Numbered from the stretch's first letter, positions 1-9,010 are shown. The stretch: DNA of 64,000 nucleotides from Lachnospiraceae bacterium (GCA_900753305.1 CAADYR010000117.1:1-64000); one strand, 5' to 3'. Program-made: numbers and translations. The notes: generated from the sequence alone by a model not told the origin.

Positions 1-115
1 GAACAATCCTATCGTTTCATTTCTGAAACTGTTTTCTCAATAGAATTTTCAGGGTTGCATTACTGTTTATTTATCAAGGTTCTGTGTTGCATCGTTTGTG
101 TGGTGCAACGTTGAT

Positions 116-145
116 ATTATATTATATCATTCAGTACTTTGTCAA
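116..145 (-). promoter_or_regulatory. Strong rRNA-type promoter facing the left edge
   Basis: On the minus strand TTGACA (145-140) and TATAAT (121-116) are separated by 18 nt. The transcript would run out of the window through an untranslated AT-rich leader (1-110) containing the inverted repeat GTTGCACC/TGCAAC. No ORF in that leader looks real. A very strong promoter with a long non-coding leader is what is expected upstream of an rRNA or stable RNA operon just outside the window. The promoter is seen; the rRNA identity is inference. Confidence 0.55.
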
Positions 146-324
146 GCACTTTTTTATTTTTTGTCGTTTACATAATTTCGAACTTTTATGTTTGAAACCA
201 TTCTTAACGGCGAGTTCTATCATATCATCAGCCTCTTCAAAAGTCAACCATATTTTTCATTATTTTTATATTATTTTTTGTATATATAATTTCGCATTTC
301 CGCATATCTTTTATATATGTTATC

Positions 325-804
325 TCACACTACTTTCAGTAATCTGATGAGATAATTGGTATGATAGATCATACTCAGCATGTTACTTTTGCTTACCATT
401 TCCAGAATCCATGAATTCAAGTGTCCAAAGTTAAAATATCCAAACAGGATGAATACTGCCCAGATAAAACACAGCGCCTGTGCAATTCCAAAAATCGTTC
501 CTCCCAGTCTATCCAGCCATTTCATGACAGGAAGTCGACTGACCAGTCTGCAGGAATCCAATAGCAATTTCAGAATGCGATGTACAATTCTGATCATTGC
601 AAGCAGGATCAGCGCCATCAGAACATTCAGCACACTCCCCTGTATAAAGCTGCCGATTCCCTTTGCCAGTATTACAAGTACAATTATGCCAAGTGTATAT
701 GTAGTAAATCGAATCACGCCCTCTACAAGGCCTTTTTTTAATCCTTTTACTGCTCCTAATGCCAATATCAGCACCGCAATGATCCATACAATATTTATTT
801 CCAT
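325..804 (-). CDS. cvpA: CvpA family inner-membrane protein
   Basis: A 159-residue hydrophobic protein with about four membrane segments. The N-terminal segment is followed by a short basic stretch (GLKKGLVEG) typical of the CvpA/colicin V production family (PF02674). E. coli CvpA is needed for colicin V export; in Firmicutes its role is unclear. The gene is the last of a minus-strand set after the LysM and DUF5711-like genes (66 nt gap), suggesting an envelope-related operon. Its Shine-Dalgarno (AAAGG) lies rather far from the ATG at 804. Family assignment is good; function is not established. Confidence 0.75.
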   Translation of the reverse strand: MEINIVWIIAVLILALGAVKGLKKGLVEGVIRFTTYTLGIIVLVILAKGIGSFIQGSVLNVLMALILLAMIRIVHRILKLLLDSCRLVSRLPVMKWLDRLGGTIFGIAQALCFIWAVFILFGYFNFGHLNSWILEMVSKSNMLSMIYHTNYLIRLLKVV

Positions 805-870
805 TTAAATCATCATGCCTTTCAGTAACCCGCAGAATATGGTTTCTCCCCAGTACTATATACCTGCCAT

Positions 871-2094
871 TTATTTGAGCTGTATTGTCTGAATGCTGTT
901 TTCTGTTACTAATGTATATTTTGCTATGTTTCCTGATGGAATCATACATTCCACCCTTCTCTGAAAGTCTCCCTGATACTTCAGTCTGCCATCCCAGTCA
1001 TGGATCACACAGCCTTCATCATTATAGATCACGATCCCTGCCGCATCAAAAAGGATATCTTTATATTCCAGATCAAATGTAAGTTCTCTGACTTTTTTGC
1101 CTGATGTATCATAAAGTTCCATTCGATATGTAGTTTCCCCACCTGCATTATAAAACACAAGCCCTATATGATCCTTATCATAAAAAACACTCTGTATTTC
1201 TTCTGATATCAATACATCTGTCAAATTTACAGGTTTCTGCCTGCCCTGATAAAACATAAGCCTGTTATCTGCTACTGCAAAAACAGTATCATTATTCATA
1301 AATGCGACCAGTGGAACAACTGCATCAGAATAACCGTATCCCCCCACCAGATTATCTGTATAATTCTGTCCTACCGATGAGAAATTATAAAATCCCACAC
1401 TGGAAGTCACTTTTCCATTTTCCGCTTTTAAATAAGAAACTGCTATCTGCTTTCCATCATCTGATATTGCAATCGCAACCGGATAACCTGACTTGCTCAT
1501 TGTTGTTTTAAAATATGCAAGCTGTTCACCTGTCACGCTATAAAGATAAATGGCTGTTACAGTGGAATCATCAAGTACTGCTGCCACAACTCCATTGGAA
1601 GCCACACAAAAATCCCTGATCGGCATGGTAGTATCTATCATTCCCAAATTTCCTGTAGTATCAGAGATATAAATATTTCTGCCATTATAATCTCCTACTG
1701 CCACAACATTTTTGCAGGTGCGGATCATAGGTTCCTGCATTTCGTAGGTCTGATTCCATATAATTTTACCCTTTACATCCGTACAACTCATACCATCCTT
1801 ACTATATGTAAAAAGAGTATTACCAAGATTCAGACTATGAGCCTCTGTTGACCTCGTCCATTCATATTCCTGTTTTACTTCATAATCTGTATACTCAAGA
1901 TTTTTCCAGTGAAAATAGGCACACAGCAAAAAAACACAGACCAAAACCACTACAATACAGATTCTGTAGAACACAAGCACCTTATGTCTTGCCAGTTTAT
2001 GCTGTAATGGAGCGTCTGTTGTTTTTGATGCCTTTTTATCTTCATTCCCATGAATATGGAATGGCTTTAAATGAAATCCCTTTATGCCTGCCAT
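871..2094 (-). CDS. DUF5711-like membrane-anchored beta-propeller protein
   Basis: 407 residues: a basic cytoplasmic tail, one membrane helix at about residues 40-62 (rich in V/L/C), then about 340 extracytoplasmic residues with repeated beta-strand patterns (for example GKKVRELTFDLEYKDILFDA) like a WD40/PQQ-type propeller. It resembles the DUF5711 family common in Lachnospiraceae, whose function is unknown. AGGGGGAAGT lies directly before the ATG. It sits between the LysM-protein gene and cvpA and probably shares their transcript. No catalytic motif was seen. Confidence 0.65.
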   Translation of the reverse strand: MAGIKGFHLKPFHIHGNEDKKASKTTDAPLQHKLARHKVLVFYRICIVVVLVCVFLLCAYFHWKNLEYTDYEVKQEYEWTRSTEAHSLNLGNTLFTYSKDGMSCTDVKGKIIWNQTYEMQEPMIRTCKNVVAVGDYNGRNIYISDTTGNLGMIDTTMPIRDFCVASNGVVAAVLDDSTVTAIYLYSVTGEQLAYFKTTMSKSGYPVAIAISDDGKQIAVSYLKAENGKVTSSVGFYNFSSVGQNYTDNLVGGYGYSDAVVPLVAFMNNDTVFAVADNRLMFYQGRQKPVNLTDVLISEEIQSVFYDKDHIGLVFYNAGGETTYRMELYDTSGKKVRELTFDLEYKDILFDAAGIVIYNDEGCVIHDWDGRLKYQGDFQRRVECMIPSGNIAKYTLVTENSIQTIQLK

Positions 2095-2162
2095 ACTTCC
2101 CCCTGTGTTTCACAACGTACTTCATTGTCTCGAAAAGTTAACATATATTTCTTAGTATACCA

Positions 2163-3206
2163 TTATTCCTGATGAAGTAAAAGCTTTTGTCCATAAAGTA
2201 TGCTGTCTGCATTTTCAATATGATTCCATTCACAGATCATATCAACCATAGAATAGTCCCCATATATCTGATAACTTATACTCCGCAAGGTATCTCCAGG
2301 CTGAACAATATAATACTGAACCGTTGCAGGAGCAACTGCTTCCTGTACTGGCTGATACGTTTCTTCTGATATTGCCTCTTCAGTCTGTGTCTGTACCTCT
2401 GTCTGCGTTTGCTGTTCTACAGATGTTTCCCACGTTTCTTCCTCTGATGAATACACAGTCTCTACTTCTGTCGTTTCCGGAACAATATTTTGTGACATCT
2501 GTTCAGATTGAGCTACCTGCCTGCTCATTACTGCCAGTGTATCTGCCGGAAATGACATGATATACGTAAGCTTGTCCTCCATATTTTTCATTTTCTGATA
2601 GTTATTGACTGAAATAATGCCAAATGCAAGTACACATATCATAAGTCCAAGACTTAATAAATTCATGGCATTCCAGAGATAATTCACTCTGGCTTCTTCC
2701 CGGTTGCAGCTCTGGGTTACCCTGCTGAACCGTACAGTATCATCAGATTCCTTACGTACTTTTCCTCTGTTATGTGTCAGATTCCATTCTATAAGATAAT
2801 TCTGCATTTCCTCATTCTGGTCGTAATATATGTAAAAATTATCCATCAAAAGTTTCTTACCATCAGGAAGCAATATCTCCAGTGCAATCTGCATATCCCG
2901 CCCCTGTATAATATGCGCCTCTCCGATACAATAGCAGGAAGGAAAAAATCTCTCCGAGCTTACTGCCAGTGCACCTTTATCAATTGCTCCCGATACGATC
3001 AGATAATATCTTCCGTCCTCTTCGAATTCATATCCGTAGAGTGCAACTGTCTGCGGTTCATTATCTGACGTCTTCTCCTGATACAGTTTTCTGATAAAAG
3101 TATGTACGTAATCTTCAAGATATAGCAGGTATGCTCCCTGTGGCTGCCCCACTGCTCTTGTATTGATTGGTATCTGTGTTATGTCGCCTTCCTTATGACT
3201 ACTCAT
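2163..3206 (-). CDS. LysM-domain membrane protein
   Basis: 347 residues. About 180 N-terminal residues of unrecognised, probably cytoplasmic sequence are followed by one membrane helix (about 182-203), a Glu/Thr/Gln-rich linker, and a C-terminal LysM domain (about 298-345, starting YYIVQPGDTLRSISYQIYGD). LysM binds peptidoglycan N-acetylglucosamine, so this protein probably links the membrane to the wall. First gene of the LysM-DUF5711-cvpA set. Start at 3206 is supported by AAGGA upstream. The cytoplasmic domain could be a regulatory module; nothing shows what it does. Confidence 0.7.
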   Translation of the reverse strand: MSSHKEGDITQIPINTRAVGQPQGAYLLYLEDYVHTFIRKLYQEKTSDNEPQTVALYGYEFEEDGRYYLIVSGAIDKGALAVSSERFFPSCYCIGEAHIIQGRDMQIALEILLPDGKKLLMDNFYIYYDQNEEMQNYLIEWNLTHNRGKVRKESDDTVRFSRVTQSCNREEARVNYLWNAMNLLSLGLMICVLAFGIISVNNYQKMKNMEDKLTYIMSFPADTLAVMSRQVAQSEQMSQNIVPETTEVETVYSSEEETWETSVEQQTQTEVQTQTEEAISEETYQPVQEAVAPATVQYYIVQPGDTLRSISYQIYGDYSMVDMICEWNHIENADSILYGQKLLLHQE

Positions 3207-3331
3207 GTCTCATCCTGTCCTTCCCCGTAAATTGGTTTGATGTATTATCTTATTGTTTCAGAGACATGGTATCATATTTTATCTGCGCAATCTGTCGAAG
3301 CAACCAGCGTTTTTTCTCATTTTGACAGACA

Positions 3332-3362
3332 AAAATCGACTGCTCAGAGTCGATTTTGTTTT
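3332..3362 (-). terminator. Intrinsic terminator after galM
   Basis: Stem AAAATCGAC (3332-3340) pairs with GTCGATTTT (3349-3357). On the minus strand the stem is followed by a T-rich tail, ending the dnaX-ybaB-recR-galM transcript. Confidence 0.75.
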
Positions 3363-3369
3363 GTCCGTC

Positions 3370-4413
3370 CTACCAGGACATTTTATATATTGTAGTTGTT
3401 CTGTATTCTCTATCCGGTCCATAAATTACATCCGGGAAATTATCTCTGTTCACAGAATCCGGATATGCCTGCGTTTCAAGGGCAAGTCCACATCTTTTTC
3501 CATAAGATGCCCCTGCCTTTCCTGTATGTTGGCCAATGCAGTTGCCAGCATAGAACTGCATTCCCGGCTGATCTGTATATACAGTAAGGGTTCTTCCTTT
3601 TACAGGTTCTGTTACCTCTGCTACTTTTCTTACCTGTCCACTGCAGTCATCCAGAACCCAGTTATGGTCATATCCCTGTACCAGTTTGAGCTGCTCATTG
3701 TCATCATTAATACGGTCACCAATTCTTGTTGGAACGTTAAAGTCAAAAGGTGTTCCGGCTACCGGTGCTATTTCGCCGGTAGGAATTGCTCCAGCCACGA
3801 CAGGAGTATACGCCTTACCTAGGATCTGCAATTTATGATCTTCTATACTTCCCGCATTATGTCCAGCCAGATTGAAATAGGAATGATTCGTCATATTAAT
3901 AAGCGTTTTCTTATCACTTGTAACATGATAGTCAAGTTTCAGTTCATTCTCATCTGTAAGAGTATATGTTACCTTAACATGCTTGTTCCCGGGGAATCCC
4001 ATACTTCCATCTGCATCTTCAAGCGAAAATACAACACCATTGTCCAATATCTGTGCCTGCCACATTCTCTTGGGATATCCTGTTGCATGATCACTGTGCA
4101 GATTATTTTCATTATCATTTACAGGCAGATGATAGGTTTCTCCATCTATTGTAAACTGCGCCCCGGCAATTCGATTGGCACTTGGTCCGATCACTGCTCC
4201 GAAGAAACAGTCATTCACAAAATAATCTTCCAGTTTATCATAGCCAAGAACAATATCATCTGTTTCGCCTTTACTGTCAGGAACCAGTAAGTTTACAAGA
4301 ATTGCGCCATAGTCCATAACCTCTGCTGTAACGCCGTTTTTGTTATGTATACTGTAAAGTGTTACCTGACTACCATCTTTTGTCACACCAAAATTTCTTG
4401 TAGTTAATGCCAT
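3370..4413 (-). CDS. galM: Aldose 1-epimerase (galactose mutarotase)
   Basis: 347 residues, the usual length. It interconverts alpha and beta anomers of galactose/glucose in the cytoplasm, supplying alpha-galactose to the Leloir pathway. The catalytic His lies in TNHSYFNLAGH and the catalytic Glu in LALETQAYPD near the C-terminus. The gene begins only 14 nt after recR with its own AGGAGG-type site, so it is probably co-transcribed with dnaX-ybaB-recR, an odd partner set for a sugar enzyme. It may serve the galactosidases encoded around 44-48 kb. Confidence 0.92.
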   Translation of the reverse strand: MALTTRNFGVTKDGSQVTLYSIHNKNGVTAEVMDYGAILVNLLVPDSKGETDDIVLGYDKLEDYFVNDCFFGAVIGPSANRIAGAQFTIDGETYHLPVNDNENNLHSDHATGYPKRMWQAQILDNGVVFSLEDADGSMGFPGNKHVKVTYTLTDENELKLDYHVTSDKKTLINMTNHSYFNLAGHNAGSIEDHKLQILGKAYTPVVAGAIPTGEIAPVAGTPFDFNVPTRIGDRINDDNEQLKLVQGYDHNWVLDDCSGQVRKVAEVTEPVKGRTLTVYTDQPGMQFYAGNCIGQHTGKAGASYGKRCGLALETQAYPDSVNRDNFPDVIYGPDREYRTTTIYKMSW

Positions 4414-4427
4414 TTCTATCTTCCTCC

Positions 4428-5024
4428 TTATAATTCAACTCTTCCTTCAAGAGCTCTCAGCAAGGTCATTTCATCTATACATTCCAAGTCTCCACCCACT
4501 GGGACACCGCTGGCAATTCTGGTTACTTTAACACCTGTAGGCTTGATCAGCTTGGAGATATACATTGCTGTGGTTTCACCTTCCAGACTGGAGTTTGTTG
4601 CAATAATAACTTCCTTTACATCGCCTTCCAGACGTTTGATCAGCTCTTTAAGTTTAATATCACCAGGTCCAATTCCAAGCATCGGTGATATGGCTCCATG
4701 AAGTACATGATATACTCCTTCGAATTTGCCGGTCTTTTCATATGCTGCCAGATCTCTGATGTTTTCTACAACCATGATCGTAGAATGATCACGTTTGGGA
4801 TTTGCACAAATAGGACATTCCTCTTCATCTGTAAGTGTGTAACAGCTCTTACAGTAATGGATATGATTCTTGGCATCTACCATAATCTGTGCAAAACGCT
4901 CTACATGGTCCTTGGGCATGTTAATTATATGCAATGCAAGCCTCTGGGCAGATTTGTTCCCTATTCCCGGAAGCTTGGCAAACTGTTCGATCAATTGATT
5001 AATATATCCGCTGTACAGATCCAT
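4428..5024 (-). CDS. recR: Recombination mediator RecR
   Basis: 198 residues, full length. RecR works with RecF/RecO to load RecA on gapped DNA. Visible are the N-terminal helix-hairpin-helix (LPGIGNKSAQRLALHI), the four-cysteine zinc motif (CKSC...CPIC, about residues 57-72) and the Toprim domain (MVVENIRDLAAYEKTG onward). Its start overlaps the end of ybaB, giving translational coupling. The order dnaX-ybaB-recR is conserved in Firmicutes. Confidence 0.96.
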   Translation of the reverse strand: MDLYSGYINQLIEQFAKLPGIGNKSAQRLALHIINMPKDHVERFAQIMVDAKNHIHYCKSCYTLTDEEECPICANPKRDHSTIMVVENIRDLAAYEKTGKFEGVYHVLHGAISPMLGIGPGDIKLKELIKRLEGDVKEVIIATNSSLEGETTAMYISKLIKPTGVKVTRIASGVPVGGDLECIDEMTLLRALEGRVEL

Positions 5025-5374
5025 TAGAAAGGAAATCCTCCGCCAAGTCCGCCTGTCATTTTGCCCATCAGCTCATTATTGGCTTCTTCTGCCATTCTCA
5101 ATGCCTCATTTGTTGCTGCCATAATAAGATCCTGTAACATTTCAATATCATCCGGATCCACTACTTCCTCGGAAAGCTGTACTTTCAGTACTTCTTTTTT
5201 ACCGGATACTGTCACTTCAACAGCTCCACCACCCGCTTTTGCACTGAATTCCTTTGCCTCCAGTTCTTTTTGTCCTTCTTCCATCTGACGCTGCATCTTC
5301 TGTGCCTGCTTCATCAGATTGTTCATATTGCCCGGCATACCCATGCCTCCTGGAAATCCACCTCTTTTTGCCAT
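5024..5374 (-). CDS. YbaB/EbfC nucleoid-associated protein
   Basis: 116 residues. It begins with a Gly/Met-rich tail (GGFPGGMGMPGNMNNLMKQ) and carries the YbaB core (EVTVSGKKEVLKVQLSEEVVD; MLQDLIMAATNEA). These proteins bind DNA as dimers and influence nucleoid structure and possibly recombination. It lies between dnaX (30 nt upstream) and recR (overlapping), the canonical arrangement. Confidence 0.94.
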   Translation of the reverse strand: MAKRGGFPGGMGMPGNMNNLMKQAQKMQRQMEEGQKELEAKEFSAKAGGGAVEVTVSGKKEVLKVQLSEEVVDPDDIEMLQDLIMAATNEALRMAEEANNELMGKMTGGLGGGFPF

Positions 5375-5404
5375 AATATAATCCTCCTGTTTTCTATATA
5401 TTTA

Positions 5405-6973
5405 CTATTCTTCGACAAATTCAATATCCATATCTGTAAGTTTGCTCAGATCCACATAACTTTCTTCAAAACTTCTTCCATCTTCAAGTTTCTGGACATG
5501 AACTGTTACTTCTTTCTGTAAAAAGGAAGCGATCATATCCTCTACTCTTTGTTTATGATCTGCTTCGTTCAGATAATCATAAGCCAGCCCGTCTGCTACT
5601 ACAAGCATCAGATTGTTATCGCCGCCCAGACTCAGTCTGGCATTTTTAAGATACATCTTCAATGGCGGTGTTGCCTGCGACACGATTCCTGCCCAGTTAT
5701 TTACAATCTCCCGTACTTCATCAGGTATTGCCTTGGGAAGCTGTGGTCTGGCTTCCGGCCTGGCTGATACATTACTTCCTGTTGTCTGCGCCGGCACAGG
5801 TATCGTCTGCACGATGCCTTTTTCCATTTTATCCTCAAGATTTGTGAGTCTGGCTACTACTGCATCATTCGTCGTTTCCATCTCAGGTCTGCACAATTTG
5901 ATCAGTGTCATTTCTATAAGAATTCTTTTCTGTGATGCATATTTTACCTGACCGGATAAATCAGAGAAAATACGGATATAACGCATAATAGTCTCTGCAT
6001 CCATCTCCTGTGCTTCTTCCTTTAATCTCACAAGATTATCACTTGATACATCAATAACATCTTCAATATCGCTGTCTGAAGTCTTTACCAGCAGCAGATT
6101 TCGCAGATACCATGTAATATCTGTAACAAACTGCGTCAGTTCCCTTCCCTGCATAACTACTTCTTCCAAAAGGGAAATACAGCCCACTACATTCTGCGCC
6201 CGTACCATGGACAACAGCTCACTGAATACTCTCGTATCTACTGCTCCCAGCACATCCAGCACCTTATCATACGTCAGTTCCTCACCGAAATGGAACGCAA
6301 TACATTGATCCAGCAGACTAAGCGCATCTCGCATAGAGCCATCTGCTGTCTTGGCAATATAGCGGAGTGCCTTATCCTGTACCATAACCTGTTCTTTGGT
6401 CATCAGTTCCTGCAGTCTGTCGGCTATCGTATCAATATTAATACGTTTAAAATCATACCGCTGGCAACGCGATAAGATCGTGATCGGGATTTTATGCACT
6501 TCTGTAGTTGCCAGAATAAATATCACATAAGAAGGTGGTTCCTCCAGTGTCTTTAAAAGGGCATTGAAAGCACCGATAGAGAGCATATGCACCTCATCTA
6601 TGATGTATACTTTGTATTTTCCCTCTACTGGAGAGTAAGATACTTCATCTATGATTTCCCTGATATTATCTACACCATTGTTAGAAGCTGCATCGATTTC
6701 TATTACATTAACGGATGCTCCCGAAGCAATGGTCTTACAACTTCTGCATTCTCCACACGGACTTCCATCTACCGGATGTTCGCAGTTGACTGCCTTGGCA
6801 AAGAGTTTTGCTATCGTAGTCTTACCGGTTCCTCTGGTTCCTGTAAAAAGGTATGCATGACCAATTCTGTCTGCCTTGATCTGATTTCTCAGTGTCGTTA
6901 CAATGTGATCCTGTCCTTTGACATCCTCAAATCTGTCCGGACGGAATTTTCTGTATAATGCCGTATATGACAT
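5405..6973 (-). CDS. dnaX: DNA polymerase III gamma/tau subunit
   Basis: 522 residues from the ATG at 6973, beginning MSYTALYRKFRPDRFEDV. A longer reading from 7021 adds 16 residues across a hairpin and is less likely. It is the clamp-loader ATPase: Walker A GTRGTGKT, zinc cysteines CEHPVDGSPCGECRSC, Walker B IDEVHML, sensor ILSRCQRYDF. The C-terminal part is tau-like, ending in an acidic tail. The gene starts 91 nt after pfkA and is followed by ybaB-recR. No programmed frameshift site was checked rigorously. Confidence 0.95.
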   Translation of the reverse strand: MSYTALYRKFRPDRFEDVKGQDHIVTTLRNQIKADRIGHAYLFTGTRGTGKTTIAKLFAKAVNCEHPVDGSPCGECRSCKTIASGASVNVIEIDAASNNGVDNIREIIDEVSYSPVEGKYKVYIIDEVHMLSIGAFNALLKTLEEPPSYVIFILATTEVHKIPITILSRCQRYDFKRINIDTIADRLQELMTKEQVMVQDKALRYIAKTADGSMRDALSLLDQCIAFHFGEELTYDKVLDVLGAVDTRVFSELLSMVRAQNVVGCISLLEEVVMQGRELTQFVTDITWYLRNLLLVKTSDSDIEDVIDVSSDNLVRLKEEAQEMDAETIMRYIRIFSDLSGQVKYASQKRILIEMTLIKLCRPEMETTNDAVVARLTNLEDKMEKGIVQTIPVPAQTTGSNVSARPEARPQLPKAIPDEVREIVNNWAGIVSQATPPLKMYLKNARLSLGGDNNLMLVVADGLAYDYLNEADHKQRVEDMIASFLQKEVTVHVQKLEDGRSFEESYVDLSKLTDMDIEFVEE

Positions 6974-6997
6974 ATATCTATTCCCATGCCTTTCAAA

Positions 6998-7020
6998 TGC
7001 CCGCATTCTGCATGCGGGCA
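6998..7020 (-). other. Hairpin between pfkA and dnaX
   Basis: Perfect 8-bp inverted repeat TGCCCGCA (6998-7005) and TGCGGGCA (7013-7020) with a 7-nt loop. On the minus strand it is followed only by TTTG, so it is at best a weak terminator; it may be an attenuator or processing site between pfkA and dnaX. Confidence 0.5.
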
Positions 7021-7063
7021 TATATTTTAATCCGTATCATTGTCACTGCGGCCGTTTATTTCA

Positions 7064-8137
7064 TTAATCACCAAAGCTGATTCCTAATGTCTTCGCTTCC
7101 TGTACAATAGAAGAATTAGGATCTACCATCTTAAGCTTACCTGCCACATCCTCAAGTGGAACTTTTACGATCTCACGGTTTACGTAACCTACCATATAGC
7201 CATATTCCCCTTCCAGGATCAGGCGCGCTGCTTCCGCACCAAGTCTGCTGGCAAATACGCGATCATAAGGATCAGGGCTGCCGCCTCTTTGCGTATGTCC
7301 GGGCACTGTAACCCTGACTTCCATACCGGTCTTTTGGGTAATCTGATCGGCAATTTCATAAGATACGCTTGGATATTTATAGTCCTCCATGGACTTCTTG
7401 TATTCTTTTTTGGATAATTTGGCTTTTTCCCTGGAAATAGCTCCTTCTGCTACTGCCAGTATTGTAAACCTGCTGCCGCGCTGAGAACGTTTATTAATTG
7501 CCTCGATCACTTTATCAATATCATAAGGAATCTCGGGGATCAGGATAATATCGGCTCCACCTGCCATACCTGCATTCAGTGTAAGGAAGCCTACCTTATG
7601 TCCCATTACTTCTACAATAAATACACGTCCATGAGAAGCCGCTGTTGTATGGATCTGGTCAATGCACTGTGTTGCAATATCAACTGCACTCTGGAAGCCA
7701 AACGTCATATCTGTTCCCCACAGGTCATTGTCTATCGTCTTTGGCAAAGTTACGATATTCAGTCCCTCTTCACGCAGCAGATTGGCAGTCTTATGTGTTC
7801 CATTACCACCAAGAATCACAAGACAGTCAAGATTGAGCTTGTAATAGTTCTGCTTCATGGCTGCAACCTTATCCAGACCATTCTCATCCGGGTCACGCAT
7901 ATTCTTGAATGGACATCGTGAACTGCCAAGGATTGTACCACCTTTGGTCAGAATTCCGGAAAAATCAGAAAACTGCAGCATCTTGTATTTTCCATAGATC
8001 AATCCCTTGTATCCATCAAGAAAGCCATAAAGTTCTACGTCCTGATTGGAGTTGAGCAGTCCTTTTGCCACACCACGCATTGCAGCATTCAATGCCTGAC
8101 AATCTCCGCCACTTGTTAACAAACCTATTCTTATCAT
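7064..8137 (-). CDS. pfkA: 6-phosphofructokinase with atypical active-site motifs
   Basis: 357 residues. PFK phosphorylates fructose-6-phosphate in glycolysis. Family motifs present: LLTSGGDCQALNAAMRG at the N-terminus, PKTIDND and the MGHKVGFL region. Two departures: the nucleotide/metal loop reads GGNGT with Asn112 where ATP-PFKs have Asp (GGDGT/S), and Lys133 in PKTIDND stands where classical ATP-PFK has Gly. Gly is kept at the position that is Asp in PPi-dependent enzymes. This combination resembles the group III or mixed-substrate clade, so phosphoryl donor (ATP or PPi) is uncertain. It has its own promoter. Confidence 0.9.
   Translation of the reverse strand: MIRIGLLTSGGDCQALNAAMRGVAKGLLNSNQDVELYGFLDGYKGLIYGKYKMLQFSDFSGILTKGGTILGSSRCPFKNMRDPDENGLDKVAAMKQNYYKLNLDCLVILGGNGTHKTANLLREEGLNIVTLPKTIDNDLWGTDMTFGFQSAVDIATQCIDQIHTTAASHGRVFIVEVMGHKVGFLTLNAGMAGGADIILIPEIPYDIDKVIEAINKRSQRGSRFTILAVAEGAISREKAKLSKKEYKKSMEDYKYPSVSYEIADQITQKTGMEVRVTVPGHTQRGGSPDPYDRVFASRLGAEAARLILEGEYGYMVGYVNREIVKVPLEDVAGKLKMVDPNSSIVQEAKTLGISFGD
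8063..8091 (-). other. Start-proximal pfkA coding region, no separate site
   Basis: Listed only to note that the 8138-8227 gap between pfkA and the DUF308 gene holds the pfkA promoter and nothing else recognisable; no operator palindrome was found within the 5-prime end of pfkA. Confidence 0.1.
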
Positions 8138-8162
8138 GGAAACCCCTCCTTTGTCTGATACG

Positions 8163-8191
8163 ATTATATCGCATTTTCCAATGTCTCACAA
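8163..8191 (-). promoter_or_regulatory. pfkA promoter
   Basis: Minus-strand -35 TTGTGA (8191-8186), 17-nt spacer, -10 TATAAT (8168-8163), about 25 nt before the pfkA ATG. A near-consensus housekeeping (sigma-A) promoter. Confidence 0.7.
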
Positions 8192-8227
8192 CTTAAATTT
8201 AGCGCACATTTCACGCTTTCCCAACAG

Positions 8228-8830
8228 TTACAGTTCCTCCTTATGACCTGATTCCACATTTGCTGCAAATTCTCTGAGCCTTTTATCTGACTGGCGCTGC
8301 GTGTATTCTGCCACGATCATCAGTACAAGATCTGAAATGCCGTCATAGAGCAATCCGACTCCTATGATCAACATTGTAATTTCAAATGCCAGAAATGGAT
8401 GCAGTACCAGAAATATACCCAATGCAAATGTGATCAGTGAAAAGACCAGTGCAATCCACCACTTGGAAGCTCCTGCATGTTTGATATCCAGCGTGTACTG
8501 AAAATCCATACAGCCATGGATCAGCATAACGATCCCTATAATAACAGGAATCAGTGCCAGGATCGTATCAGGCCGTATGCACACCCACGCTCCCAAAAGG
8601 ATCAGTACAATATTCATAAGCATGCTGAATTTGGAATAAAATCCTATTCTTTCTGCTCTGATACAGATAATAAGCTGTACCCCTCCCATAATAATAAGAG
8701 CCGCTCCCAGTAAATAACACAGAATTCTCCCTGACCAGTCAGGCCAGATGACCAGAACTGCTCCCAGTGCTATTGTCAGCAATGCCGAAATAAAATAGTT
8801 ATGCTTCATTTCTTCCACAAATGTACGCAT
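8228..8830 (-). CDS. DUF308/HdeD-like membrane protein
   Basis: 200 residues with six predicted membrane helices in three similar pairs, the pattern of the DUF308 (HdeD) family. The C-terminal about 30 residues are charged and cytoplasmic. HdeD in E. coli is linked to acid resistance; no function is known for the Lachnospiraceae forms. AGGAGG precedes the ATG at 8830. It is followed by pfkA but pfkA has its own promoter. Confidence 0.7.
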   Translation of the reverse strand: MRTFVEEMKHNYFISALLTIALGAVLVIWPDWSGRILCYLLGAALIIMGGVQLIICIRAERIGFYSKFSMLMNIVLILLGAWVCIRPDTILALIPVIIGIVMLIHGCMDFQYTLDIKHAGASKWWIALVFSLITFALGIFLVLHPFLAFEITMLIIGVGLLYDGISDLVLMIVAEYTQRQSDKRLREFAANVESGHKEEL

Positions 8831-8886
8831 AGTATTCCTCCTTTATTTACACAGTTTTTTTCTCTTAAAATATATTTTAACACATC

Positions 8887-8915
8887 TTGACTACTTAGGC
8901 ACGATTCATTATAAT
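8887..8915 (+). promoter_or_regulatory. Promoter for tRNA-Ser
   Basis: Plus-strand TTGACT (8887-8892), 17-nt spacer and TATAAT (8910-8915). The TATAAT at 9039-9044 is too close to the mature tRNA end to serve. The leader between this promoter and the tRNA contains a separate hairpin. Confidence 0.65.
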
Positions 8916-8973
8916 TAAATCTCGTAATGTTTCATTACTTGTTACTTTATGTAGCAAAAATCCACACACAAAA

Positions 8974-9010
8974 GCACAATTCTGAGGCACACCTTGTTTC
9001 AGAATTGCAC
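8974..9010 (+). other. Leader hairpin upstream of tRNA-Ser
   Basis: Inverted repeat with a perfect 9-bp core, CAATTCTGA (8977-8985) against TCAGAATTG (8999-9007), flanked by partly matching ends. It lies within the predicted tRNA precursor, 35 nt before the tRNA. There is no T-run on the plus strand. Role unknown, possibly processing. Confidence 0.4.

Noticed and set aside
84..347. 87-codon plus-strand ORF at the left edge
   Set aside because: Overlaps an rRNA-type promoter on the other strand, AT-rich, no ribosome site.
509..949. 146-codon minus-strand ORF
   Set aside because: Runs across the cvpA/DUF5711 junction in another frame; composition is not protein-like.
3835..4290. 151-codon plus-strand ORF
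   Set aside because: Antisense to galM; Cys/Ile-rich and no start signal.
6974..7021. N-terminal extension of DnaX
   Set aside because: The extra 16 residues run through the pfkA-dnaX hairpin and do not resemble DnaX; MSYTALYRKFRP is the family start.
8063..8091. Possible operator inside the 5-prime part of pfkA
   Set aside because: Examined for palindromes; none found. The corresponding low-confidence feature entry marks only this absence and should be ignored as a site.
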